Shown here one piece after another: positions 41,874 through 48,670 of a stretch of DNA of 57,145 bases. Positions within the stretch are counted from its first letter, which is position 1; each line of letters begins with the position of its first letter. This DNA is from Clostridia bacterium (GTDB lineage Bacteria > Bacillota > Clostridia > Oscillospirales > Acutalibacteraceae), in assembly GCA_017454485.1 (NCBI GenBank), contig JAFTCX010000059.1, positions 1 through 57,145 on the forward strand, read 5' to 3'. The notes under the pieces are model-generated. The model was not told the origin of the DNA. It did no database searches and saw nothing but the letters and a program-made list of their open reading frames with translations. Made by a program: the position numbers and the translations under genes.

Positions 41874-42016
41874 GCGCTGCTTCGCAGCGCGAAAGGCGAC
41901 GGCGAACGCCTCGTGCAGCGCACGAGGCGAAAAGGCGCCTGCGGCGCCTTTTTCGCACGGCCTGCGGCCGTGCTTTCGCCGTCGCCCCGCGCATGCGCTT
42001 TGAAAAAGCGCATGCG
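41874..42016. repeat. Cloverleaf-like palindromic element
   Basis: Five perfect hairpins with three-base loops: 41874-41890 (GCGCTGC), 41908-41928 (GCCTCGTGC), 41930-41952 (AAAAGGCGCC), 41955-41973 (GCACGGCC) and 41990-42016 (CGCATGCGCTTT). The middle three are enclosed by a perfect 12-base outer stem, GGCGACGGCGAA (41895-41906) with TTCGCCGTCGCC (41975-41986). Together they form a cloverleaf-shaped fold. The 41847-42097 gap contains no gene that I can support. Confidence 0.8.
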
Positions 42017-42073
42017 AAAAAGCAAACGCCGCCATGCATTACGCAAAGCGGCGTTCTTTCAACTCTTGCCGAT

Positions 42074-42109
42074 CGGCTAACGACTAATGACTACCGACTA
42101 ACGACTCTC
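42074..42109. repeat. Short tandem repeat at the nadE 3' end
   Basis: Imperfect seven- to nine-base units CGACTAA-TGACTAC-CGACTAA-CGACT. The repeat provides the nadE stop codon (FEYESR then TAG). Confidence 0.6.
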
Positions 42110-42826
42110 ATATTCAAACGCCGGCATCAACTGCAGCTTGAACAGATTGAGCTTGTGCAGGCGGTCAATGCGCGCCTGATGCTCGGCGTTGTCGATCTCG
42201 CCGGTGCGGATATAACGGTCCAGCTCGGCATAGGTGAAGCCGAGATTTTCCTCGTCTGTTTTTCCGGAAAGGCCGTCGATCGGCGGCTTTTCAATCAAAT
42301 TTTCCGGAAGGCCCAGCGCACGGCCGAGCTGCTTGACCTCCGCCACGGTCAGACGCGACAGCGGGCTGAAATCACCGGCAGCGTCGCCGTAACGGGTGGA
42401 ATAGCCGACCCAGTCCTCCGAAAGGTTGCAGGTGTTGACCACGCGTCCGTTGTGGCTTTGCGCAACGGCGTAAAGCGTTGTCATGCGAATGCGCGCCGGC
42501 AAATTCGTTGTTGTCTGCTTGGAAGGCGCAAAGGGCAGCGCGGCGGTCAAGCCCTCCACGGCGGCTTTGATGTTCACGGTCATGTGCGGGATATCAAGAT
42601 GCGCCACAAGCTGCTGCGCGCAGTCGATGTCGGCCTGTGTGCCGCAGGGCATCAGCACACCGAGCACACGCGATTTTCCGAGCGCTTCCACACACATCGC
42701 CGCGGCAACCGAGCTGTCTTTGCCGCCGGAGATACCGACAACCGCAATGCAGTCCTTACCGTTTTCTTCAAAAAAATTGCGGATCCAGGCAGCACAGTCG
42801 CGCTTGACCTGTTGTGCGTCAAACAT
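42098..42826 (-). CDS. nadE: Ammonia-dependent NAD+ synthetase
   Basis: A 242-residue enzyme that amidates nicotinic acid adenine dinucleotide to NAD+ using ATP and ammonia. Key features are the PP-loop GISGGKDSSVAAA, RMTTLYAVAQ, GRVVNTCNLSEDWVGYSTRYGD and EKPPIDGLSGKTDEENLGF. Length is typical of the glutaminase-free form. RBS GGAGGAG before the ATG at 42826. The stop codon is provided by a tandem repeat. Confidence 0.95.
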   Translation of the reverse strand: MFDAQQVKRDCAAWIRNFFEENGKDCIAVVGISGGKDSSVAAAMCVEALGKSRVLGVLMPCGTQADIDCAQQLVAHLDIPHMTVNIKAAVEGLTAALPFAPSKQTTTNLPARIRMTTLYAVAQSHNGRVVNTCNLSEDWVGYSTRYGDAAGDFSPLSRLTVAEVKQLGRALGLPENLIEKPPIDGLSGKTDEENLGFTYAELDRYIRTGEIDNAEHQARIDRLHKLNLFKLQLMPAFEYESR

Positions 42827-42885
42827 AAAAACTCCTCCAAAGCTGCGCCGAAAGCGGGCGCGTTTCTGTTTCTGTGGTTATAACG

Positions 42886-42913
42886 GAAAAATCTGCCGCA
42901 GAAGCTGCGGCAG
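42886..42913 (-). terminator. Intrinsic terminator of the divIVA-like operon
   Basis: CTGCCGCA pairs with TGCGGCAG around a five-base loop, followed on the - strand by ATTTTTCC. It lies seven bases after the stop at 42920. Confidence 0.8.
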
Positions 42914-42919
42914 AAAGAT

Positions 42920-43441
42920 TCAATTGTGATATCCGGCGCGGCGGGCGAACACAACGCCCACAACGCCGACGATCGCCTCATAGATGAAGCTCAGACCGAT
43001 CAGCCGGGTCACAAAGGCCGCGATCGCGTTGGGATTCATCAAAACTACCAGACCGAGGATGATGCCGACCAGCGAAAGGATGATCGAGATCAGCTTTCCG
43101 AACGGGAGCGCCAACGCCGAAAACAGATCGGACACCGAAGCGATCAGCAGCAGTGCGCCGAACACGAACGGCAGTGCACCGGTCACCACCCCGGGCGAAG
43201 CCACAAACACAAGACCGACGACCGCGCCGATGATGGCGCCGACAAGGGTGAGCGTCTGTGTTTTTTTCAGCACATAAAGCACAATACCGACCGCTGCAGC
43301 GGCAAGAAAGATGCCGCCGATCACGCGCACATAGGTGATGAGCGTCTCCATCGGCGCAATCAGGAGCAGCAAGCCCAGGGAAAACAGCACCGCGCTCACC
43401 AGCAGCTTACTGCCGGTCGGCGCTTGAATCAATCGTTTCAT
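42920..43441 (-). CDS. DUF308 (HdeD-like) membrane protein
   Basis: A 173-residue protein with six membrane helices, ordered as in HdeD/DUF308 proteins (LLLIAPMETLITYVRVIGGIF, GAIIGAVVGLVFVASPG and FGKLISIILSLVGIILGLVV, parts shown). Function in Gram-positives is unknown; HdeD in E. coli is linked to acid stress. Last gene of a three-gene unit, 11 bases after the repeat-rich S26-like protein. Confidence 0.8.
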   Translation of the reverse strand: MKRLIQAPTGSKLLVSAVLFSLGLLLLIAPMETLITYVRVIGGIFLAAAAVGIVLYVLKKTQTLTLVGAIIGAVVGLVFVASPGVVTGALPFVFGALLLIASVSDLFSALALPFGKLISIILSLVGIILGLVVLMNPNAIAAFVTRLIGLSFIYEAIVGVVGVVFARRAGYHN

Positions 43442-43452
43442 GCGTGCTCCTT

Positions 43453-45852
43453 TCAGCCGATGTCACCGAACAGATCGTCCTGTTCCGGCGCTTGCGGAAG
43501 CTCAGGCGTTTCGGTTTCTTCCAAAGGCTCGTCCTCATATTCGCGCTTTCTGTGGGAAAGCAGAATCAGCAGCAGGATGAACAGCACATCCAGCGCACCG
43601 CAGCCGCTGATCAGCGGAATGAAGCGGTCGATGATGTAACGCGCATAAGTACCGATGTGCGGCAGCGTCTGCATCACGGTGCCGAGCAGATGCGTTTCCG
43701 TAACTGTCACGCCAGAAACGTCATAGATCATCAGGTTGTTGCGCGTGGCATCGATATATTCGGAGCGCTTCACGCCGAAGGAAAACGACTTTGTCTGCCC
43801 TTCCACAACGTACACCACGCCGGTATCGTTGGGGATGGCGCTCGTTTTTTGGCAAAGCACCAGATCGCCCTCATCCACAGCGGTGCCCTCATAGGAGTTT
43901 GCGGCGGTGAACAGGTAGTAGTTGCCGACAACCGGCTCGCCGGAATTGATATCGAGCACGGTGCCGATCAGCGCAACAACTGCCGTTGCGAGCAGAGAAA
44001 CGATCAGCAAAATCGTGCAAAAGAATTTGCCGATCCCGCGCAAAAAGCGGTGCTCCTTGCGCTTTTTCACCGGTGCGGCAGTCGCTTCTTCGGCGCTCTC
44101 CTGCGGCGCGTCCGGCGTTTCGTCGGGCGTTTCCGTCAGTTCCGGCACCGCAGCTTCTTCTGCGGCCGGTTCTGCTTCCGGCGTCTCTTCGGCGGGCACA
44201 AAGCGATCATCGGGGTCGATCTGCGCGCTGTAGCTGGTCACATCCTCAAACTGCGTGGGATAGGTCGGCTCCTGCGAAAAGACCTCATCGTCCTCCGCCA
44301 GATCCGACAGATCGACCATCTGCGGCGCATAGGGCTCCTCGGCCGCCGCGTCCTGCGGCAGATCGGAAAACAGTTTATCCGGATCCACGACCGCATCTTC
44401 CTGCGGCGCTGCGTCCGCTTCGACCGCCTGCGGTTCCTCTTGGAACACATCCTCCGGCGGCAGCAAAGCATCTGCGCTTTCCGTGGGCTCTTCCGTGAAT
44501 TCCTCGACCGGCACGATCTCTTCGATCTCCGGCATCAGGAACTCTTCGGGAAATTCAAATGCATCCTCGATCTCCACCGCTTCTTCTGTCGTTTCGTCAA
44601 ACATTTCTGCGGGTTCGATCACTTCTTCTTCGGGTTCCGCAACCGCTTCCGGCGCGTCAAACGCATCTTCTTCGGCGGGTGCAACAACCTCTTCGGGAAT
44701 GTCAAATGCATCCGCTTCTACAGGTGCGACAACTTCTTCGGGAATGTCGAACGCATCCTCTTCCACAGGAGCGACAACCCCTTCGGGGATGTCAAACGTA
44801 GCCTCTTCCACCGGCGCGACAACCTCTTCGGGAATGTCAAACGCGTCTTCTTCTACAGGAGCGACAACCTCTTCGGGGATGTCAAACGCGTCTTCTTCCA
44901 TCGGTGCGACAACCTTTTCGGGAATGTCAAACGCATCCTCTTCCACAGGTGCGACAACCTCTTCGGGAATATCAAACGCGTCTTCTTCCATCGGTGCGAC
45001 AACTTCTTCGGGGATGTCAAACACATCTTCTTCGATCGGTGCGACGACCTCTTCCGGAATCTCGAATGCATCCTCCGGCGCGAGGAAATTCTGCGGCAGC
45101 TCCGGCTCGGGCTGCGGTGCTTCAAACGGAACGACCGGCGCCTGCGGCACAGGTGCACGCGGCGGCGTCAGCGGAAGGTTCTGCTGCGCACGCGCTTTTT
45201 CACGTTTGCGCTCTTTTCTGCGCCGACGGAACCGTCCGCCGCGCTCCTCGTCGTCCTCGTCGTTCATCACGCGCATATATTCGTCCATCAAGCCGGACAG
45301 TTCGCCCTCTTTGACCGGCGCCTGTTCGCTTTGCACAACGCCGTGGTGTGTGCCGCCCTGCGTGCGCTGCGTCTCGGTGGAAACCGGGGAAATCGGCGCG
45401 GCCGGATGATGGGCGCTTTGCGGCTGAGTGTCGGCATAGACCGTCTGCCCCTGTGCAAGGTGCGATTGCTGCTGCGCCTTCACGGTTTCCGCCTTCGCCT
45501 GCTGCAACAGCGCGTCAAACGCGGCCTCGGTCTCCTGCTGCAGCGCCGGCTGCACCTGCGGAGCGGCGTCCATCTGCGCCTGCGCCTGTTCCATCGCGCT
45601 GGTTTGCGGCTTTGTTTTTGCGGAAAACTCTTTGATAAAACGATCTACGGAGCCCGTCAATGCGGCGGCCTCCTCCTTGCTGATCCGATATTTTGCGGGG
45701 TCATAGTTCCAGGTCACCCGCTGCGACGTGTGCTCTGCGTTTGCGGCGGGATCCAGCCGGGTCTTGCCCTGCCTGATGGCCTGCTCTGCAGATTTCACCT
45801 TGTCGTACTGATTGTTCAATTCATCCAAACTCTTCGGTCTGTATGCTGCCAA
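43453..45852 (-). CDS. Repeat-rich membrane protein with signal-peptidase-like (S26) domain
   Basis: A 799-residue protein starting with TTG at 45852 behind GAGGGTG. A Gln/Ala/Pro-rich cytoplasmic N-terminal half includes a basic patch (RRRRKERKREKAR, about 210-225). Then come nine full and one degenerate copies of a 15-residue acidic repeat (DAFDIPEEVVAPVEE, nucleotides 44640-45080), more acidic sequence, a membrane helix (about 605-630), an extracytoplasmic domain and a second helix (about 745-765). The extracytoplasmic part resembles S26 signal peptidases: NSYEGTAVDEGDLVLC lines up with the SMEPT...GD catalytic box, Ser retained but Met and Pro replaced, followed by LGTV late in the domain. 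Activity is uncertain. It is 15 bases after the DivIVA-like gene, so a cell-envelope or division role is likely. Confidence 0.72.
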   Translation of the reverse strand: MAAYRPKSLDELNNQYDKVKSAEQAIRQGKTRLDPAANAEHTSQRVTWNYDPAKYRISKEEAAALTGSVDRFIKEFSAKTKPQTSAMEQAQAQMDAAPQVQPALQQETEAAFDALLQQAKAETVKAQQQSHLAQGQTVYADTQPQSAHHPAAPISPVSTETQRTQGGTHHGVVQSEQAPVKEGELSGLMDEYMRVMNDEDDEERGGRFRRRRKERKREKARAQQNLPLTPPRAPVPQAPVVPFEAPQPEPELPQNFLAPEDAFEIPEEVVAPIEEDVFDIPEEVVAPMEEDAFDIPEEVVAPVEEDAFDIPEKVVAPMEEDAFDIPEEVVAPVEEDAFDIPEEVVAPVEEATFDIPEGVVAPVEEDAFDIPEEVVAPVEADAFDIPEEVVAPAEEDAFDAPEAVAEPEEEVIEPAEMFDETTEEAVEIEDAFEFPEEFLMPEIEEIVPVEEFTEEPTESADALLPPEDVFQEEPQAVEADAAPQEDAVVDPDKLFSDLPQDAAAEEPYAPQMVDLSDLAEDDEVFSQEPTYPTQFEDVTSYSAQIDPDDRFVPAEETPEAEPAAEEAAVPELTETPDETPDAPQESAEEATAAPVKKRKEHRFLRGIGKFFCTILLIVSLLATAVVALIGTVLDINSGEPVVGNYYLFTAANSYEGTAVDEGDLVLCQKTSAIPNDTGVVYVVEGQTKSFSFGVKRSEYIDATRNNLMIYDVSGVTVTETHLLGTVMQTLPHIGTYARYIIDRFIPLISGCGALDVLFILLLILLSHRKREYEDEPLEETETPELPQAPEQDDLFGDIG
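44640..45080 (-). repeat. 45-bp coding tandem repeat
   Basis: About ten in-frame 45-base units encode DAFDIPEEVVAPxEE. The units differ mostly by synonymous or single-residue changes (V/M/I/A at position 13), indicating past expansion by slippage or recombination. Confidence 0.85.
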
Positions 45853-45867
45853 TCAAATCACACCCTC

Positions 45868-46296
45868 TTACTGGATTCCTTTTTCAAGCACAACTTCGAT
45901 CATGTCCTTGATGCTCTTGAGATTCTGCATGATGGTCGTGTTTTCGGTCCGCAGCTCCACGGAATTTTCCATCGCCTGGCGCACAATGGCGTGGCTTTTT
46001 TCGTTCGCCTTTGCCAAAATGTCGTTTGCGGTCTGCTCTGCGGCGGCGCGCGTATTGTTCACCGTATCGGTAAGCTGATCAAACACGCGGCGGATCACCT
46101 CATCCTGATTGTCGGCGTCCAGCGTGAAATAAAGCCCCAGCTCCTTCATGCTCTGCTGCATTTCGTTGAGCTTGTTTTCGTTTTCTTCGCCCCAGGCAAC
46201 CGCGTTCTGATATTCCTGCTGCAGCAGTTCAATATACTTGTCGACCTCGTCGGTCGCATAGCCGTTTTCTTCGCGGGTAAAGTTCAGGTTGGCCAT
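45868..46296 (-). CDS. DivIVA/GpsB-like coiled-coil protein
   Basis: A 142-residue protein. The N-terminus NFTREENGYATDEVDKYIELL matches the DivIVA membrane-curvature domain pattern (F...GY...EVD.Y). The rest is coiled coil (about 28-60 and 75-140). Such proteins sit at poles or septa and recruit envelope enzymes. It leads a three-gene unit with a repeat-rich membrane protein and a DUF308 protein. Good RBS (AAAGGAGAG). Promoter at 46338-46366. Confidence 0.82.
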   Translation of the reverse strand: MANLNFTREENGYATDEVDKYIELLQQEYQNAVAWGEENENKLNEMQQSMKELGLYFTLDADNQDEVIRRVFDQLTDTVNNTRAAAEQTANDILAKANEKSHAIVRQAMENSVELRTENTTIMQNLKSIKDMIEVVLEKGIQ

Positions 46297-46337
46297 CGTG
46301 ATCTCTCCTTTTTCTTCGGATTGAAATAGTCCATAAT

Positions 46338-46366
46338 ATTATATCCTATTTCCCTGCAAAATGCAA
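46338..46366 (-). promoter_or_regulatory. Sigma-A promoter of the divIVA-like operon
   Basis: TTGCAT (46361-46366) and TATAAT (46338-46343) on the - strand, spacer exactly 17. Confidence 0.8.
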
Positions 46367-46381
46367 GTGTTTTAAGTGTTC

Positions 46382-46669
46382 TCAGGAAAAATCGAACTCA
46401 TCCTCGTGCTGCATACGGAAAATATCAAACACGCGCCATTGCAGCGTTTCGTCCGTTACAAGCACATAGTCCTCGCCCCGCGCACCCTGCCGGACATAAT
46501 AGATCACCACGTCGCCGTCGCTGTTTTCGGGCGACAGCACGGCATATTCCTTGTCGCCGAGGAACACAAGATCAAGAAACTCAAACGTGCCGGTCTCCCC
46601 GTCGGTATCGGTCAGCGTAACGAGCGCGATTTCCTGCTCGTCGTCAATCTGGTTCAGCAGATCGCTCAT
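46382..46669 (-). CDS. DUF1292 family protein
   Basis: A 95-residue acidic protein of the DUF1292/UPF0473 family, recognised by ALVTLTDTDGETGTFEFLD and EYAVLSPENSDGDVVIYYV. The family is common in Firmicutes, often near ruvX and alaS; function unknown. Its ATG overlaps the stop of the SecB-like gene by four bases. Confidence 0.8.
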   Translation of the reverse strand: MSDLLNQIDDEQEIALVTLTDTDGETGTFEFLDLVFLGDKEYAVLSPENSDGDVVIYYVRQGARGEDYVLVTDETLQWRVFDIFRMQHEDEFDFS

Positions 46670-47100
46670 TGCTCTTCCTCCTCGCCTTCCTGCATCGCAC
46701 GGCGGCCGGCGCCCATGTCAAAACGGTAAATCTCCTGCTTTTCGATATCCACGTTCGGCACAATGATCGGCGGAATGCCCGCCCCGGCGGAAACGGTGGA
46801 AACGGTCGCTTTGGCAAACGGAAACAGCTCCTTGAAGGTGTCCACATGCAAAAATTCCTTTTCGGTCTGCTGCAAAATCTGGAACACGCCGCTCACGGTA
46901 ACTTTGATGTTCAGCACATCCGGCTTTTCCTTGTCAAACATCTCCACGCTCAGCACACCCTCGCACGTTCCGTTCGGGCTGTATTTGACGTTGTGGGAGA
47001 CCTTGTTGCTCAAGCTGAGCTGCTGTTTGCCCTGAATGTTGTTATGAAAAACGATCTCTTTGACCTTATAGGCCTTCATCTGTACGGTTGCCATCTTCAT
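46666..47100 (-). CDS. SecB-like export chaperone
   Basis: A 144-residue protein with the SecB fold signature: a beta-rich first half (VSHNVKYSPNGTCEGVLSVEM) and the SecB hallmark FPFAKATVSTVSAGAGIPPI followed by VPNVD. SecB holds precursor proteins unfolded for SecA; in Gram-positives SecB homologs are unusual and sometimes serve toxin-antitoxin systems, but no such pair is adjacent. Coupled by ATGA overlaps to ydcF upstream and the DUF1292 gene downstream. The large number of exported proteins in this window makes an export role attractive (inference). Confidence 0.75.
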   Translation of the reverse strand: MKMATVQMKAYKVKEIVFHNNIQGKQQLSLSNKVSHNVKYSPNGTCEGVLSVEMFDKEKPDVLNIKVTVSGVFQILQQTEKEFLHVDTFKELFPFAKATVSTVSAGAGIPPIIVPNVDIEKQEIYRFDMGAGRRAMQEGEEEEQ

Positions 47101-47678
47101 TTGCCCTTTCTTTTATGTAATTCCGTCAGCAGCAGCGGAAACACCGCTGCTTCGCGCAGATAATTCTTTGCTTTTTCCGCCTGCGGCGACGGCGCGGGGA
47201 CCGCTTCGCACGGCAAGTCTGCAAGCTTTGCAAGCTGCGCGGCGCGCAAAAGGTGAAATTCGCTGCTCAAAAACGCAACCTTCGGCGCGTTCAGCGGCAA
47301 AGACGCAATGATCTTTTTGGCGTTCAAAAAGTTTTCGAGCGTCGTTTTGGAGCGGTCTTCAAGCAAAATGCGCGTGTCCTCCACCCCGCGGGAAAGCAAA
47401 ATATCCTTTATCGCCTGCGCTTCGCTTTTGGTCTGGTCGGCATGCACAATACCGCCGCAGGGAATGCAAAGGGTGTTCGGGTGCGCCAACAGAAAATCGG
47501 CGGCGGCTTCGGCGCGCATTTTCAGCATCGGCTCCGCCTCGTCGCCGCGCACCCGGCAGCCGAGCACCAGCAGCACATCCGCTTCTCCGGAAAAGCTGCC
47601 CTTGCTCGCCTTTGCTTCCAAAGCGGCAAACGCGGTGCCGCACGCAGCAAGCACAGCGCAAAAACGCATTGGTTTCAT
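47097..47678 (-). CDS. YdcF-family (DUF218) protein
   Basis: A 193-residue protein with a hydrophobic N-terminus (about 1-25) and a DUF218 domain: DVLLVLGCRVRGDEAEPMLKMR, CGGIVHADQTKSEAQAI, LEDRSKTTLENFLNAK and FLSSEFHLLRA. Family members bind nucleotides or handle envelope precursors (SanA/YdcF/ElyC). It starts a three-gene coupled operon with the SecB-like and DUF1292 proteins. Confidence 0.85.
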   Translation of the reverse strand: MKPMRFCAVLAACGTAFAALEAKASKGSFSGEADVLLVLGCRVRGDEAEPMLKMRAEAAADFLLAHPNTLCIPCGGIVHADQTKSEAQAIKDILLSRGVEDTRILLEDRSKTTLENFLNAKKIIASLPLNAPKVAFLSSEFHLLRAAQLAKLADLPCEAVPAPSPQAEKAKNYLREAAVFPLLLTELHKRKGK

Positions 47679-47814
47679 CGTCTTTTTCCCCTTTTAAAAT
47701 GGATTATATTCAGTATAGCATAAAACAACCATAAATGAAACTGTTTTTTGTCGAAAAATGAAAAGAATTCACCAAAAAACTACCTCGCCGACCGTTGCCA
47801 CTAAACCCAATCAC

Positions 47815-47858
47815 AAAAAAGAAAGGGAACCCAGCGTATCCCGAAACGCCAGGTTCCC
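47815..47858 (-). terminator. Intrinsic terminator of the 28-residue microprotein gene
   Basis: GGGAACCTGGCGT pairs with ACGCTGGGTTCCC with one bulge per arm. On the - strand it is followed by TTTCTTTTTT. Confidence 0.85.
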
Positions 47859-47882
47859 ACGGTGACAGTTATCGATTACCCT

Positions 47883-47969
47883 TTATCTTGTCATGCGCCA
47901 AAGAGCATATCTGCCGATAGATGCGACTGTACCGCAAAAACAAGCACAAGCATAAATTGCTCCAAACAT
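47883..47969 (-). CDS. 28-residue hydrophobic, Cys-rich microprotein
   Basis: Read on the - strand from the ATG at 47969: MFGAIYACACFCGTVASIG then RYALWRMTR. GAAAGGAG lies 11 bases upstream; a consensus promoter (48024-48052) and a strong terminator (47815-47858) frame it, so it is a complete small gene. It has three Cys, a short membrane-like segment and a basic tail. It is divergent from an XRE regulator and shares its GTTATAAC operators. Possible roles are membrane toxin, export signal peptide or regulator ligand. No family recognised. Confidence 0.65.
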   Translation of the reverse strand: MFGAIYACACFCGTVASIGRYALWRMTR

Positions 47970-48023
47970 TATCTTCAACTCCTTTCACTGTATGATTACA
48001 GGTCATGCGCATACCTCATAGTC

Positions 48024-48052
48024 AGTATACCTCAAAAGTTATAACATGTCAA
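48024..48052 (-). promoter_or_regulatory. Promoter of the microprotein gene with operator in its spacer
   Basis: TTGACA (48047-48052) and TATACT (48024-48029) on the - strand, spacer exactly 17. The spacer holds GTTATAAC (48038-48045). Confidence 0.8.
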
Positions 48053-48109
48053 TACTATAGCTGTAATTTTAATTATGAAAATGTGATAACTTATATCTAA
48101 AGTTATAAC
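48038..48109. promoter_or_regulatory. Repeated GTTATAAC operators between microprotein and XRE gene
   Basis: AAAGTTATAACA occurs at 48035-48046 and 48099-48110, and GTGATAAC at 48083-48090 is a near match. One copy is within the microprotein promoter and another just ahead of the regulator RBS, which suggests control of both directions. Confidence 0.7.
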
Positions 48110-48125
48110 ACATGAGGTGGTATTC

Positions 48126-48404
48126 ATGGATGTCGGCGCACGCATTAAAGCATTGCGAGAAGAAAAAGGATGGACTGTCAATAAGCTTGCGTATATTAGC
48201 GGTGTTTCACAAAGCTATTTACGCGACTTGGAGCTTGGCAATAAACAACCAACAGTAGAATACCTTGGCTATATCTGTGACGGTCTGGGTATTTCGCTTT
48301 CCGCTTTTTTTCAAGAAACGCCCGAAGGAAAATGGGATTCCGTGTTGCGCAAACTATCTTTGGAGCAACAGGAACTTCTGTTTTCGTTTTTAAACAGCTT
48401 ATAA
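48126..48404 (+). CDS. XRE-family transcriptional regulator
   Basis: A 92-residue Cro/C1-type regulator: MDVGARIKALREEKGWTVNK, recognition region GVSQSYLRDLELG, then VEYLGYICDGLGISLSAFF and a C-terminal helix of about 25 residues (WDSVLRKLSLEQQELLFSFL) that could dimerise. The ATG at 48126 follows GAGGTGG. It is divergent from the 28-residue microprotein across shared GTTATAAC sites. It resembles SinR-type short regulators in size. Confidence 0.88.
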   Translation: MDVGARIKALREEKGWTVNKLAYISGVSQSYLRDLELGNKQPTVEYLGYICDGLGISLSAFFQETPEGKWDSVLRKLSLEQQELLFSFLNSL

Positions 48405-48415
48405 ACAACTGCCAC

Positions 48416-48592
48416 TGTCTATGTACCCGCTGATTAATTCGATGCGTAAAGATTGGCGAGGAAATTTTTCGTCAGATGTAACAGAAATCGCGCAGCCAAC
48501 CTGCCGGTTTGCAAGCGGTTTCTGTGCAAAATGACGGAAAATTTACCGTCAAGATTTGCGCATCCGAGTTAATCAGCGGGTACCTATAGACA
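48416..48592. repeat. 177-bp foldback element (MITE-like)
   Basis: Its arms begin TGTCTATGTACCCGCTGATTA and end TAATCAGCGGGTACCTATAGACA (each quoted in part), and about 50 bases per arm are complementary with a few mismatches (GATGCGTAAAGATT against AAGATTTGCGCATC). The centre is again self-complementary (ACAGAAATCGC/GCGGTTTCTGT). No ORF. A reduced copy is at 11279-11351. The right tip supplies TAGACA, the apparent -35 of the glmS promoter. Confidence 0.78.
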
Positions 48593-48615
48593 AACCCCCG
48601 TTCGGCGTGTATAAT
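48587..48615 (+). promoter_or_regulatory. Promoter of glmS, -35 inside the foldback element
   Basis: TAGACA (48587-48592) and TATAAT (48610-48615) with exactly 17 bases between. The -35 is the terminal six bases of the foldback element. Confidence 0.7.
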
Positions 48616-48670
48616 AAAGAAAAGCGCTGCATACAATCAAAGAAAGCGCTTGGAAAGAGGAGAACATATT

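Noticed and set aside
41895-41986. Cloverleaf fold considered as a tRNA
   Set aside because: There is no TTCRA T-loop, no D-loop pattern or seven-base anticodon loop; all loops have three bases and all stems are perfect GC-rich palindromes.
44640-45080. Regular 45-base repeats resembling a CRISPR or satellite array
   Set aside because: The repeats are contiguous without unique spacers, keep one reading frame and encode a coherent 15-residue acidic unit.
48616-48670. glmS ribozyme upstream of glmS
   Set aside because: The leader after the predicted start site is only about 50 bases and lacks the ribozyme core; the structured sequence upstream is a foldback repeat that ends at the -35.
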